Positions 15,975 through 23,904 of a stretch of DNA of 35,901 nucleotides are shown in pieces. How positions within the stretch are numbered: the first letter of the stretch is position 1; every line of letters starts with the position of its first letter. The notes below the pieces were generated by a model that saw only the letters and a list, made by a program, of their open reading frames with translations, was not told where the DNA came from and did no database searches. The stretch comes from Chloroflexota bacterium. Lineage in GTDB: Bacteria > Chloroflexota > Dehalococcoidia > Lucifugimonadales > Lucifugimonadaceae. Position numbers and translations under genes: made by a program. Location of the stretch: positions 1 to 35,901 of the forward strand of contig JABIHL010000062.1 of the NCBI GenBank assembly GCA_018649665.1, written 5' to 3'.

Positions 15975-18113
15975 ATGCAGCTTGCGGATGACATCACTTC
16001 AGAGGATCTAAAAGTATTTCTTGAGGAAGCCGAAGAACAGCTTCAGCTCCTTGATGACGAAGTAATTCGTCTTGAAAAAGAAACTACTGAGGATGGCCTC
16101 GCAACGATCTTCCGCGCAGCTCACACGCTCAAGGGTTCCTCAGCGATGCTGGGATACTCAGCGATGACTGCAGTCGCCCACTCTATGGAGAGCCTGCTCG
16201 TCAAGCTACGCAATCATGAAGTGTCAGTAACTTCAGGCCTTGTCGATGCTTTACTCCACTCACTCGACGCTCTTCGTGTGCTCACAGATGAGCTGATCGA
16301 TGAACAAGGCGTTGAAGTAGATTTAGCATCGCTCGTTGCCGAGCTCGATGCTTGCATGGGCATCGAAGCCCAAGACGCAGCTACATCTGATTCCGGCGTA
16401 TCTATCGAAATTACCGACGACACACTCACACAAATTTCTACTGCCCTTTCCGCTGGCGAAACCGTATTCAAGATCGACGCAGCGATTGTCGGCGATCCAA
16501 TGTTCGCTTCGATCCGCCTCTTTCAGTTGACTACCGAACTTTCGGATAACAGTCGGCTTATCGTTGCGAATCCCACATTAGAAGATATTCAAGGCGAGAA
16601 AAACGGTACAACCTTCACTGCGATAGTCGGTTCTAATAAATCGATCAAAGAGCTAATTCAGCTTTCACTATCGGTTCAAGATATCGGAGACGTTGTAGTC
16701 GAGCCGTTTGATACCGACTCCGCTAAGGCGACTCAAGCTACCGAGCCTGCAAATACACCAGTAACGTCTGACGCCCCAGTGGCGGCGACGACGACTGCTT
16801 CAGAACCTAATAAGAAGCCGATGGCTCAGACCATCAGGATTGATGTCGATAGGCTCGACAATCTGATGAACCTCATCGGTGAACTAGTCATCGACCGTAC
16901 TCGTCTTCAGCAGATCGGGCGATCGCTGGCTGCCAAGTACAAATCTGACGATCTCATCGAATCACTCGGCAAGACTTCATCTCACGTTGTGAAGGTCGTA
17001 AACGATCTTCAAGAAGATTTCATGAAAGTTCGCATGCTCCCAATCGGAACAGTGTTCTCATCGTTCCCACGGATGATGCGAGATCTCTCAAAAACGCTCG
17101 ACAAGCCTATCGACTTCCAAATCGAGGGCGGCGAGACAGAAATCGACCGAACGGTAATCGAGAAGATTCGAGACCCGCTCGTTCACATGCTGCGTAATGC
17201 TCTTGATCATGGGCTCGAATCTAAGGAAGATCGTGTCGCCGCAGGCAAGCCAGAGACTGGTGTAGTGAAGCTTTCGGCATTCCACGAACAAAATCACATC
17301 GTTCTCACTGTTGAAGACGATGGCGCAGGAATTGAGCCAGAAAAGATCAAGGCAGCATTCATCAAAAAGGGATTGATTTCCGAGGATACCGCCAGCCGAT
17401 TATCTGACGCCGAAGCTGTCGAGTTGATTTTCATGGCAGGAGCTTCGACTAAAGAACAAACAACGGAAGTTTCTGGTCGTGGTGTTGGAATGGACATCGT
17501 CAAGTCCAACATCGAAGCGATCAACGGATTTGTTGATGTTGAAAGTGTTCCTGGTAAGGGCTCTGTTTTCACAGCTCGATTGCCGCTCACTCTTGCAACT
17601 GTTCAATCAATTCTTGTTGAAAGCGAAGGCACAACATGTGCTGTTCCAGTTGCTTACGTACTCGAAGCCGTGAAGCTCAAGCCAGAAACAATTTCGACTG
17701 TTAGCGGGCGTGAAGTGTTCAGGTTGCGTGAAAACGTAATTCCTCTAATCGCTCTATCCGAAGCTACAGGGCTGACAGATGGGGGTCGAGATATGGACCA
17801 AGAGCTCGATGTGGTAGTCGCAAAAGTCGGTGATCGCCTCGCAGGGTTTGCAGTCGACGAATTGAATGAGCCACAGGAAATCGTTGTGAAATCACTCGGT
17901 GAATACGTCGGTGGTGCACGAGGAGTTTCAGGTGCATCCATTCTTGGCGATGGCCGAGTTGTATTGATTATGGATATGCCGACGCTCATCAGCAGTGTTG
18001 GAGTACGTTCAAGAAAATCAACGAGCACGGAACAGCAGGATCTCGAGAACGAATTAAAAGAGATCGAAGATATTGAAAACGAACAAAATGATATTCAAGA
18101 GTTCCCGAACTAG
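15975..18113 (+). CDS. cheA: Chemotaxis sensor histidine kinase CheA
   Basis: A 712-residue CheA with the full domain order. An N-terminal Hpt domain has phospho-acceptor His50 in FRAAHTLKGSSAML. A divergent middle domain (about 145-245), where CheY/CheB-docking P2 usually lies, is followed by an Ala/Thr/Pro linker. Dimerisation begins at RIDVDRLDNLMNLIGELVI (about 290). The HATPase domain has HMLRNALDHGLES (N box), VEDDGAGI (G1) and GRGVGMDIVKSNIE (G2). A CheW-like domain covers about 530-680, and the tail is acidic. It autophosphorylates and passes phosphate to CheY and CheB. It leads a cluster with cheC, cheD, cheY, cheB and cheR. No receptor or separate CheW gene is in the window. Ribosome binding is unclear; a hairpin abuts the ATG. 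Confidence 0.97.
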   Translation: MQLADDITSEDLKVFLEEAEEQLQLLDDEVIRLEKETTEDGLATIFRAAHTLKGSSAMLGYSAMTAVAHSMESLLVKLRNHEVSVTSGLVDALLHSLDALRVLTDELIDEQGVEVDLASLVAELDACMGIEAQDAATSDSGVSIEITDDTLTQISTALSAGETVFKIDAAIVGDPMFASIRLFQLTTELSDNSRLIVANPTLEDIQGEKNGTTFTAIVGSNKSIKELIQLSLSVQDIGDVVVEPFDTDSAKATQATEPANTPVTSDAPVAATTTASEPNKKPMAQTIRIDVDRLDNLMNLIGELVIDRTRLQQIGRSLAAKYKSDDLIESLGKTSSHVVKVVNDLQEDFMKVRMLPIGTVFSSFPRMMRDLSKTLDKPIDFQIEGGETEIDRTVIEKIRDPLVHMLRNALDHGLESKEDRVAAGKPETGVVKLSAFHEQNHIVLTVEDDGAGIEPEKIKAAFIKKGLISEDTASRLSDAEAVELIFMAGASTKEQTTEVSGRGVGMDIVKSNIEAINGFVDVESVPGKGSVFTARLPLTLATVQSILVESEGTTCAVPVAYVLEAVKLKPETISTVSGREVFRLRENVIPLIALSEATGLTDGGRDMDQELDVVVAKVGDRLAGFAVDELNEPQEIVVKSLGEYVGGARGVSGASILGDGRVVLIMDMPTLISSVGVRSRKSTSTEQQDLENELKEIEDIENEQNDIQEFPN

Positions 18114-18170
18114 AAGCAGCTCATACAACCGGGTCAGTGGAGGACGCCGCCTAACAGGCGCTAGATAAAT

Positions 18171-18788
18171 ATGCTTCAGCAACCAACAAGATTTACAGAT
18201 ACACAGTTATCGGCCTGGGATGACCTAATCACAAGGGCAGCAAAAGGCTCGATTCAGGCACTAACCGACATGTCGGGACAGGATATCCAGTCGAACCTTG
18301 TACAGCCGTACAAGATTGACGTTGTCGAAATTCCTAATTCCCTTGGCGGTGCGGATAAAGTCGCAGTCGGCGTGCTTCTCGGGATCGAACAGATTCCTTC
18401 ATTTCATATCGCTCTGATCCACTCACCTCAGACTGCGTTTCAAGTAGTCGACATCCTCATGGGATCTGAAATAGGTACCACAGTGGGGCTAGGCGAGATG
18501 GAAATCTCGGCACTAGGCGAGATGGGCAACATAATGAGCGGCTACTTCCTGAACATCATCGGCGATGAAACAGGGTACGAGCTCAAGCCAACACCTCCGA
18601 GTGTTCGCATGGATATGACAGGGGCGATCCTCGACTATGCCATTGCTTCCCTAATGATGGAGACCGACGAAGTCACCATGATCGAAGCGAGCTATGGAAC
18701 AGCCGAGGCAAAGGTTGATGGTGTGTTCGCCGTTATGCCTAGTCCTGAATTACAGGGACTGATAATTGACTCTTGGGGGGTGAAGTAG
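18171..18788 (+). CDS. cheC: CheC-family CheY-P phosphatase
   Basis: A 205-residue CheC/CheX-family protein. CheC proteins dephosphorylate CheY-P using motifs of the form D/S-x3-E-x2-N-x22-P. The second half has a precise match: Ser-x3-Glu-x2-Asn in EISALGEMGNI, with proline 23 residues after the Asn (ELKPTPPS). In the first half, where two-site CheC proteins have another copy, the sequence ITRAAKGSIQALTDMSG lacks the Glu and Asn, so there is probably one active site. It lies 57 bases after cheA, and its stop overlaps the cheD start by one base (TAGTG), which implies coupled translation and fits the known CheC-CheD partnership. The start ATG 18171 is convincing. Confidence 0.85.
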   Translation: MLQQPTRFTDTQLSAWDDLITRAAKGSIQALTDMSGQDIQSNLVQPYKIDVVEIPNSLGGADKVAVGVLLGIEQIPSFHIALIHSPQTAFQVVDILMGSEIGTTVGLGEMEISALGEMGNIMSGYFLNIIGDETGYELKPTPPSVRMDMTGAILDYAIASLMMETDEVTMIEASYGTAEAKVDGVFAVMPSPELQGLIIDSWGVK

Positions 18789-19285
18789 TGGCTGGACTCA
18801 CTCTCAATTCGACAGTAGTGGGCCTTGGAGAACTTAAATACGCAGACAAACCCGGTGAAGAACTTACTTGCCTTGGGTTGGGTTCGTGTGTGGCGGTTAT
18901 TGCCTGGGACCGAGTGAATAAACAGGGCGCAATGGCACACGTCGTTCTCCCTGAATGCACTCCGGGCCGTGAGCCTACACCAAAGTTTGCAGATGTCGCA
19001 CTCCCCGAACTTCTTGAGAATCTCAAGAAAAAAGGAGCCCGACCTAGCCAGCTTGTTATCAAGCTCGTAGGTGGTGCCCACATGGCGCCAGCCGCTGCAC
19101 CGTCCATGCCGCTTATGCGGATTGGCGAACGAAATATTGAAGCTGTGAAGGCACAACTTAAAAAGTTGGGCTTGAAGGCGATTGCCGAGGATCTCGGCGG
19201 TAACAACGGGCGGACTGTCCGCTTGGATGTGGAATCTGGTCGAGTAACAGTTGTTACTGCCGGCACAGACAAAACTAACCTCTAG
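18788..19285 (+). CDS. cheD: Chemoreceptor glutamine deamidase CheD
   Basis: A 165-residue CheD. The family deamidates receptor glutamines with a Cys-His pair and also binds CheC. Cys34 in LGLGSCVAV and His51 in QGAMAHVVLP are present with the expected 17-residue spacing, and KLVGGAHM near 90 is the next conserved block. The residue six before the Cys, Thr21 in the Thermotoga enzyme, reads Cys28 here with Thr at 27, an unusual variation. GTG 18788 is chosen as start because it overlaps the cheC stop by one base and GGGGGGTGA lies just upstream; the longer reading would start inside cheC. It is followed by cheY after 11 bases. Confidence 0.93.
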   Translation: MAGLTLNSTVVGLGELKYADKPGEELTCLGLGSCVAVIAWDRVNKQGAMAHVVLPECTPGREPTPKFADVALPELLENLKKKGARPSQLVIKLVGGAHMAPAAAPSMPLMRIGERNIEAVKAQLKKLGLKAIAEDLGGNNGRTVRLDVESGRVTVVTAGTDKTNL

Positions 19286-19296
19286 GAGGAGATGAC

Positions 19297-19653
19297 GTGG
19301 CAAAAATCCTCGTCGTTGACGACGCTGCTTTCATGAGAATGCGATGCAGCAAACTACTAACCGAAAACGGCCACGAAGTGGTCGAAGCTGGAACCGGTCG
19401 AGAAGCTGTTGATCAGTACAAGAGCACGTCTCCGGACGCCGTTCTTCTCGACATCACCATGCCCGACATGGACGGTCTGAGTGCGCTCAAAGAAATTCGA
19501 GCTCACGACGGAGACGCCCGAGTCGCAATGGTTACGGCAATGGGCCAGCAGTCGATTGTTATGGAAGCGCTCCAGGCAGGCGCGAAGGACTTTGTAGTGA
19601 AGCCTTTCGATGCCGACCGAGTTCTTGCTGCAGTTGGCAAACTGGTCGCTTAA
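19297..19653 (+). CDS. cheY: Chemotaxis response regulator CheY
   Basis: A 118-residue stand-alone receiver domain. The acidic pocket Asp8-Asp9, phospho-acceptor Asp52 in VLLDITMPDMDG, a conserved Thr in AMVTAMG (about 83) and Lys in FVVKPFD (about 102) are all present. GTG 19297 is chosen, with a strong AGGAGG seven bases upstream. It receives phosphate from CheA. The downstream protein with a FliM-like N-terminus (23061-23864) is a candidate target, and the CheC protein a candidate phosphatase. It is highly standard, with no output domain. Confidence 0.95.
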   Translation: MAKILVVDDAAFMRMRCSKLLTENGHEVVEAGTGREAVDQYKSTSPDAVLLDITMPDMDGLSALKEIRAHDGDARVAMVTAMGQQSIVMEALQAGAKDFVVKPFDADRVLAAVGKLVA

Positions 19654-19705
19654 TTTCCAGTTCCATTTGGACTGAAAACACTGGTATTCAAAATGGGTAA
19701 ATAAA

Positions 19706-20806
19706 GTGTCGAAAGGCTTGAAAGTACTTGTCGTAGATGATTCGGCATTCGCTCGCACGAGAGTGCGACGTCGACTGTTAGCTGACCCTGCGATTAGCGA
19801 GGTGGAAACTGCTCCTGACGGAGTATCTGCACTTCGAAAATTAACCAAATACGAACCAGACGTAATTACGCTTGATGTACAGATGCCAAGAATGGACGGT
19901 CTGCAAGCGCTCCGCGAGATTATGGCTACGGCTCCAACACCAGTGGTGATGGTAAGTGGCCTGACCGGGGGCGATAGTGCGACGACTATTCAGGCTCTTG
20001 AATTAGGTGCGGTTGACTTCTTTCTTAAACCGGATACAAGCACGCCCGAAGGGCTAGCTGCCTTCGATCAACTAACGACGATCGTTAAGCAGGCAGCGAC
20101 TGTAACGCTATCGAAAATGGCTTCGACTGACGAAGCTATTATGCGAGCGGCAATACAGAATCAATTTGGGGCTGCAAAGTCAGCGACACGTCCACGTCGA
20201 CGTTCGCTTGACATGGAATGTTTGGCGGTAATAGCGAGCTCAACTGGGGGGCCAAAAGCCCTTTCAGTGGTGGTTCCGCAACTACCTGCCGATCGTTCAA
20301 CGGGTTACCTGTTTGTTCAACATATGCCGGCCGGGTTTACCAAATCTCTGGCGGAGCGCCTTAACAGAAGTTCGGATTTAGAAATCCGTGAAGCTGAAGA
20401 AGGCGACAAACTCGAAGCGGGGGTTGGTCTTATGGCTCCCGGCGGGCACCACATGACTGTCGATTCACGTGGAATTATTCGACTCGATGACAGGCCAAGT
20501 TTGCACGGTGTTCGCCCAGCTGCGGACTACACAATGCAATCGGCGGCTGCCCTCTTCGGATCGAACACAGTCACGGCCGTTCTGACCGGAATGGGTGTGG
20601 ATGGACGAGATGGCGTGAGAGCCATCAAAGAAGCTGGCGGCTCGTGCGTCGTAGAGCATGAATCGACTTGTGCGGTATACGGCATGCCACGTGCAGTGGC
20701 AGAAGCCGGATATGCGGACAAAATCGTCCCACTCGACAAAGTTTCGTCAACTCTCACAAAGTTCATGAACGAGAGATCTAAACGCACAGTTGGAGCAGCC
20801 AGTTGA
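19706..20806 (+). CDS. cheB: Protein-glutamate methylesterase CheB
   Basis: A 366-residue CheB. The N-terminal receiver has Asp57 in ITLDVQMPRMDG. A linker (about 130-170) precedes the methylesterase domain with its catalytic triad: Ser179 in SSTGGPKAL, His206 in FVQHMPAGFT and the Asp of GMGVDGRDG near 296. The C-terminal STCAVYGMPRAV block is typical. It removes methyl groups from receptor glutamates when phosphorylated by CheA, opposing CheR. GTG 19706 is the start, 52 bases after cheY. Its stop overlaps the cheR start by four bases (TTGA), so the two antagonists are probably translated in step. Confidence 0.96.
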   Translation: MSKGLKVLVVDDSAFARTRVRRRLLADPAISEVETAPDGVSALRKLTKYEPDVITLDVQMPRMDGLQALREIMATAPTPVVMVSGLTGGDSATTIQALELGAVDFFLKPDTSTPEGLAAFDQLTTIVKQAATVTLSKMASTDEAIMRAAIQNQFGAAKSATRPRRRSLDMECLAVIASSTGGPKALSVVVPQLPADRSTGYLFVQHMPAGFTKSLAERLNRSSDLEIREAEEGDKLEAGVGLMAPGGHHMTVDSRGIIRLDDRPSLHGVRPAADYTMQSAAALFGSNTVTAVLTGMGVDGRDGVRAIKEAGGSCVVEHESTCAVYGMPRAVAEAGYADKIVPLDKVSSTLTKFMNERSKRTVGAAS

Positions 20807-21612
20807 ACGAATCTGAATACAAAAAAATAACGGCTACTGTAAAAAAACACTTGAATCTTGATTTGGAATTTTACAAGCCGAATCAGATGATCCGACGGCT
20901 TTCGGGCTTTATTGGACGAGTCGGTGCCACTAATGCCGATGAGTTCTGCGCGTTGATCGCCACGGATGCTGATGTTCGAGAAAAAGTCATGAACTTCATG
21001 ACTATCAACGTGACTGAGTTCTTCCGGGATACCAGGCATTTCGACTTGCTGCGAAGCACGGTTCTTCCTGGGATTCTCAAGAAGAATCCACGCCCAAAGA
21101 TTTGGAGCGCAGGTTCTTCTCGGGGTGCCGAGGCGTACTCTGTTGCGATGATGATCGAGGAAATAGCGCCTGGAACGAAGGCGAATATTATCGGATCAGA
21201 TCTCGATGCAAATATCATTGCGCAGGCTAATGCGGGTGGTCCGTACCCCACTGCGGAAGCAAAGAACATTCCAGCTTCACTCCGAAATCGTTATATGGAA
21301 GAAAAACCAGACGGCTGGTATGTAAACTCTGAGATTCGCTCGAAGGCTAAATTCAAAGAACAAAACCTACTAACCGACAGATTTGACGGTGGCTTCGATT
21401 TGGTGATGTGCCGAAACGTTGTTATCTACTTCTCCGACGAGGCAAAACACGGTCTGAACAAAAAGTTCAGTGCATCGCTGAAGTCCGACGGTGTCTTGTT
21501 TATTGGCGGTACAGAAACAATTTTGAATCCGAAGGAATTTGGGTTCGAAAGAGAAGCCGCCGCGTTCTACCGCAAGACCTCGTCGCCCGCAGTATCTAGT
21601 CGAGCCGCTTAA
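20803..21612 (+). CDS. cheR: Chemotaxis protein methyltransferase CheR
   Basis: A 269-residue CheR: N-terminal helical domain (1-75), then an S-adenosylmethionine methyltransferase domain. NVTEFFRD near 67 is canonical. The SAM motif usually written AGCSTGEEPYS reads AGSSRGAEAYS here, keeping the second Glu but losing the first. CRNVVIYF near 203 and GGTETI near 230 are conserved. TTG 20803 is chosen: it overlaps the cheB stop, with GGAG seven bases upstream. It methylates receptor glutamates. There is no TPR or other C-terminal extension. It is followed 17 bases later by the HD-GYP-like gene. Confidence 0.93.
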   Translation: MNESEYKKITATVKKHLNLDLEFYKPNQMIRRLSGFIGRVGATNADEFCALIATDADVREKVMNFMTINVTEFFRDTRHFDLLRSTVLPGILKKNPRPKIWSAGSSRGAEAYSVAMMIEEIAPGTKANIIGSDLDANIIAQANAGGPYPTAEAKNIPASLRNRYMEEKPDGWYVNSEIRSKAKFKEQNLLTDRFDGGFDLVMCRNVVIYFSDEAKHGLNKKFSASLKSDGVLFIGGTETILNPKEFGFEREAAAFYRKTSSPAVSSRAA

Positions 21613-21629
21613 CTGCTGAAAGAAGATCA

Positions 21630-22682
21630 ATGATCAGACTGGCAGCATCACATGCGCAGGTTGGCATGGAATTAGCTATGGCGATTGTCGATGCGTTCGG
21701 CAATGCGATTTACAAAGAAGGAACCGAACTCACTCCCGAACATATCGGCAAATTGCCTATGCACGGTGTTCGAGAGATCTTTGTAACGAACCCATTGCTC
21801 GACGATATTCCTGTCGAGCCGTTAGTGCCGCCTGAACTGGAAGCGAAGGCAGCGCAGGCTCTCAGAACCGTTCTAGAAGAAGCAGGTTTTGCGAATACCG
21901 TGGAACCAGCCGTAATTGAACAGGCTGTTCAACCCGGTTACGAAATGGCGAAGCCGCTCTTCCCCCGCGTACTAGGTGAACTGAACTCTGCTCCAATCTC
22001 GCCGGCGGCTGAGTATAACTTTTTGATGCCGGCGCGCACAGCAAGCCTCGCAGCAATGCTGGCTGCTCGCATGGGTCTGGATATGGACACGACGGGCCAC
22101 ATTTGTGTAGGTGCTCTTTTGATGGATGTTGGGATTGCGAGGATCATCGCCGGATCCGAAGAGAGTGAGCGCAACAAGCATCCTGTGTACAGCTACGTGA
22201 TGCTAAAAGATATGCCGTTCATCACACCGATCACCATCGCGACGATTCTCCAGCACCATGAGCGACTCGATGGTTCAGGCTTTCCGCAAGGACTCAAAGG
22301 CGACGCCATAAACATGGGTGCGCGTATTGTTGCCGTGGCTGAAACGTACTACAACTTGATTTCTTCTCGTCCTGATCACGAAGCGTGGTCTCGCCAAGAT
22401 GCGATGGAGTACATCATGGCGTTCGGTGGCGAACTATTTGATGCCGATGTTGTACAGGCCTTCGTCCGATCTGTTCCAGCCTATCCCACCGGGATACTGG
22501 TTCGCCTAAACACCGGCGAAACCGGGTACGTTATCGACGCGGGCATAGGGCAAATCGGACGGCCAACACTTCGGATGGTCTCCGATAAAGATGGCTTCAA
22601 GATAGATAATTTGTTTGAATTCAATCTTACTGACGAAAAGCATCGACACCGAATCGTCGAGGACGCTGTCGAGTACGGATAA
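21630..22682 (+). CDS. HD-GYP-like domain protein with degenerate active site
   Basis: A 350-residue protein. An N-terminal DUF3391-like region (1-60, RLAASHAQVGMELAMAIVDAFGNAI) precedes an HD-GYP-type domain. Retained motifs are HP at 184-185 and HHERLDGSGFP at 209-219. The defining His-Asp pair reads Met165-Asp166 (GALLMDVG), the following Lys is absent, the GYP motif is GFP, and the late conserved Asp reads Glu (AVAETYYN). Active HD-GYP proteins hydrolyse cyclic di-GMP with a two- or three-iron site, so this copy has probably lost catalysis and may act as a nucleotide sensor or scaffold. It follows cheR by 17 bases and is translated as part of the cluster. Confidence 0.82.
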   Translation: MIRLAASHAQVGMELAMAIVDAFGNAIYKEGTELTPEHIGKLPMHGVREIFVTNPLLDDIPVEPLVPPELEAKAAQALRTVLEEAGFANTVEPAVIEQAVQPGYEMAKPLFPRVLGELNSAPISPAAEYNFLMPARTASLAAMLAARMGLDMDTTGHICVGALLMDVGIARIIAGSEESERNKHPVYSYVMLKDMPFITPITIATILQHHERLDGSGFPQGLKGDAINMGARIVAVAETYYNLISSRPDHEAWSRQDAMEYIMAFGGELFDADVVQAFVRSVPAYPTGILVRLNTGETGYVIDAGIGQIGRPTLRMVSDKDGFKIDNLFEFNLTDEKHRHRIVEDAVEYG

Positions 22683-23060
22683 CGGATGAATTGCAGTGGA
22701 CGATGATCTAGTCCGTTCGCAATACATTATTGGCTCTTTTCTTACACAGGTTCTGGTGGATACAGCTCCACCGTTCCCTGTTTGAAGTAAGTGCGGCAAC
22801 GTCCTAACAGTTTCGTTTACCGAAACACCGGAAGCTGCCAGATTAGGCAGTTACCGATGCTGTTGGCGACCAGAACATTCTGCTGAGATCACTGCCATCC
22901 GGGTAATCTCAATCTGCCGTTGTAGCGGAATCCACACACCCCGCTCTTGGGGGCTACCCACTGTAACAATCACTCTGTGCGAGTGAGACTGTAGTTACCA
23001 GCCGAGGTAAACGAACCGATTTGGACGATCGGGTCGTTCGGCGTAACGGACAGGAATCAC
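22683..23060 (+). other. Hairpin-rich leader, candidate structured RNA upstream of the FliM-like gene
   Basis: 378 bases with no credible ORF but a dense series of local hairpins on the plus strand. Three perfect 6-bp stems are GGTGGA/TCCACC (22755-22772), GTTTCG/CGAAAC (22810-22826) and TCACTC/GAGTGA (22970-22986). Shorter ones are CTGCC/GGCAG (22835-22850), GTAGC..GCTAC enclosing CCCC/GGGG (22922-22957), TTACC/GGTAA (22995-23010) and CCGAT/ATCGG (23016-23032). No class consensus was recognised. A weak terminator-like hairpin, CAATA-CAT-TATTG then GCTCTTTTC, lies at 22720-22740 and may end the cheA-HD-GYP transcript. Confidence 0.4.
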
Positions 23061-23864
23061 TTGGACAACGGCGCAGTCCTCTCACAAGAAGCGATCGACG
23101 CGATGCTCAATGCAGCACCGGCCGACGCGCCTGCCGCAGAGCCAACGCCCGAACCGGAAGTTGTTGCTGCTGCTCCAGAACCTGTTGCAGAGGTAGCTGC
23201 TGATTCAGGCGCCGCTGCTCTCGGTATCGAAGTAACACCTGCTGCTCCCGCAGCTCCGGCACCCGTTCCACAGGGCAATTCGCCAATTCCGCCAGCGCCC
23301 GTATATCAGCCACTTCCACCGGCTCCTCCTATGATCCCGCCACCCGTGGTTGCACAACCGGGCAAGGGTGGAGTTACTCGCGAAGAAGCGACCGAGATTG
23401 CCGGCGAGGCAGCCGAAACCGAATCAGCCCCTATTCAGGCGTCGGTTTCTAGAATTTCTAAACGAGTCGACACTCTTGAAATGGCGCTTGACCAAATCGC
23501 TGAACTCGAAGAAGAGATATCCCGACTCAAGAAGAAGCCAGAGCCTAAGCCCGATCCTCGGGTGCTTGGTTTATTTGATCGACTGAACGCGCTGGAAAAA
23601 CGGGCAAAAGCTTCCCCCGTGTTCGGTCTGTACGACAAGTTCACATGTACAAGCTGTGGTCACCTAGGTGAAGCCCAGGTTCGTGCACGCTGTGGACATT
23701 GCGACAAAGAAGGTTGGTTCGGTAAAAAGTCCAAGAAAGAGTCGCATCCGGAACACGATGCACATGCTGGACACAGCGCAGATCAGGTAGCTCAACAGGC
23801 ACCCGAGCAGCATGCTGATACGGAAGACATTCTAATGGGACTCGAAACAAACCTGGGAATTTAG
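23061..23864 (+). CDS. Zinc-ribbon protein with FliM-like CheY-docking N-terminus
   Basis: A 267-residue protein of unusual composition. Residues 6-18 (VLSQEAIDAMLNA) closely match the N-terminal peptide of FliM/FliY (LSQxEIDALL), which binds phosphorylated CheY. An Ala/Pro/Glu-rich disordered linker follows (about 18-105), then a predicted coiled coil (about 130-165, RVDTLEMALDQIAELEEEISRLKKK). A zinc ribbon comes next with Cys196/Cys199 and Cys211/Cys214 (CTSCGH and CGHC), and a His-rich tail. No FliM surface-presentation domain is present. TTG 23061 is chosen because AGGA lies a few bases upstream. Its place after the che genes supports a signalling role. I infer a CheY-dependent adaptor; the family itself is unknown to me. 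Confidence 0.78.
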   Translation: MDNGAVLSQEAIDAMLNAAPADAPAAEPTPEPEVVAAAPEPVAEVAADSGAAALGIEVTPAAPAAPAPVPQGNSPIPPAPVYQPLPPAPPMIPPPVVAQPGKGGVTREEATEIAGEAAETESAPIQASVSRISKRVDTLEMALDQIAELEEEISRLKKKPEPKPDPRVLGLFDRLNALEKRAKASPVFGLYDKFTCTSCGHLGEAQVRARCGHCDKEGWFGKKSKKESHPEHDAHAGHSADQVAQQAPEQHADTEDILMGLETNLGI

Positions 23865-23904
23865 GCAACCGGCGTAAGTCGGCAGAAAGTTATTTGGGGC
23901 AAAA

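Noticed and set aside
22683-23060. Cyclic di-GMP riboswitch upstream of the FliM-like gene
   Set aside because: The conserved GEMM elements, such as the GGCAAACC and GACGCAAAGCC blocks, are absent; only generic hairpins are seen.
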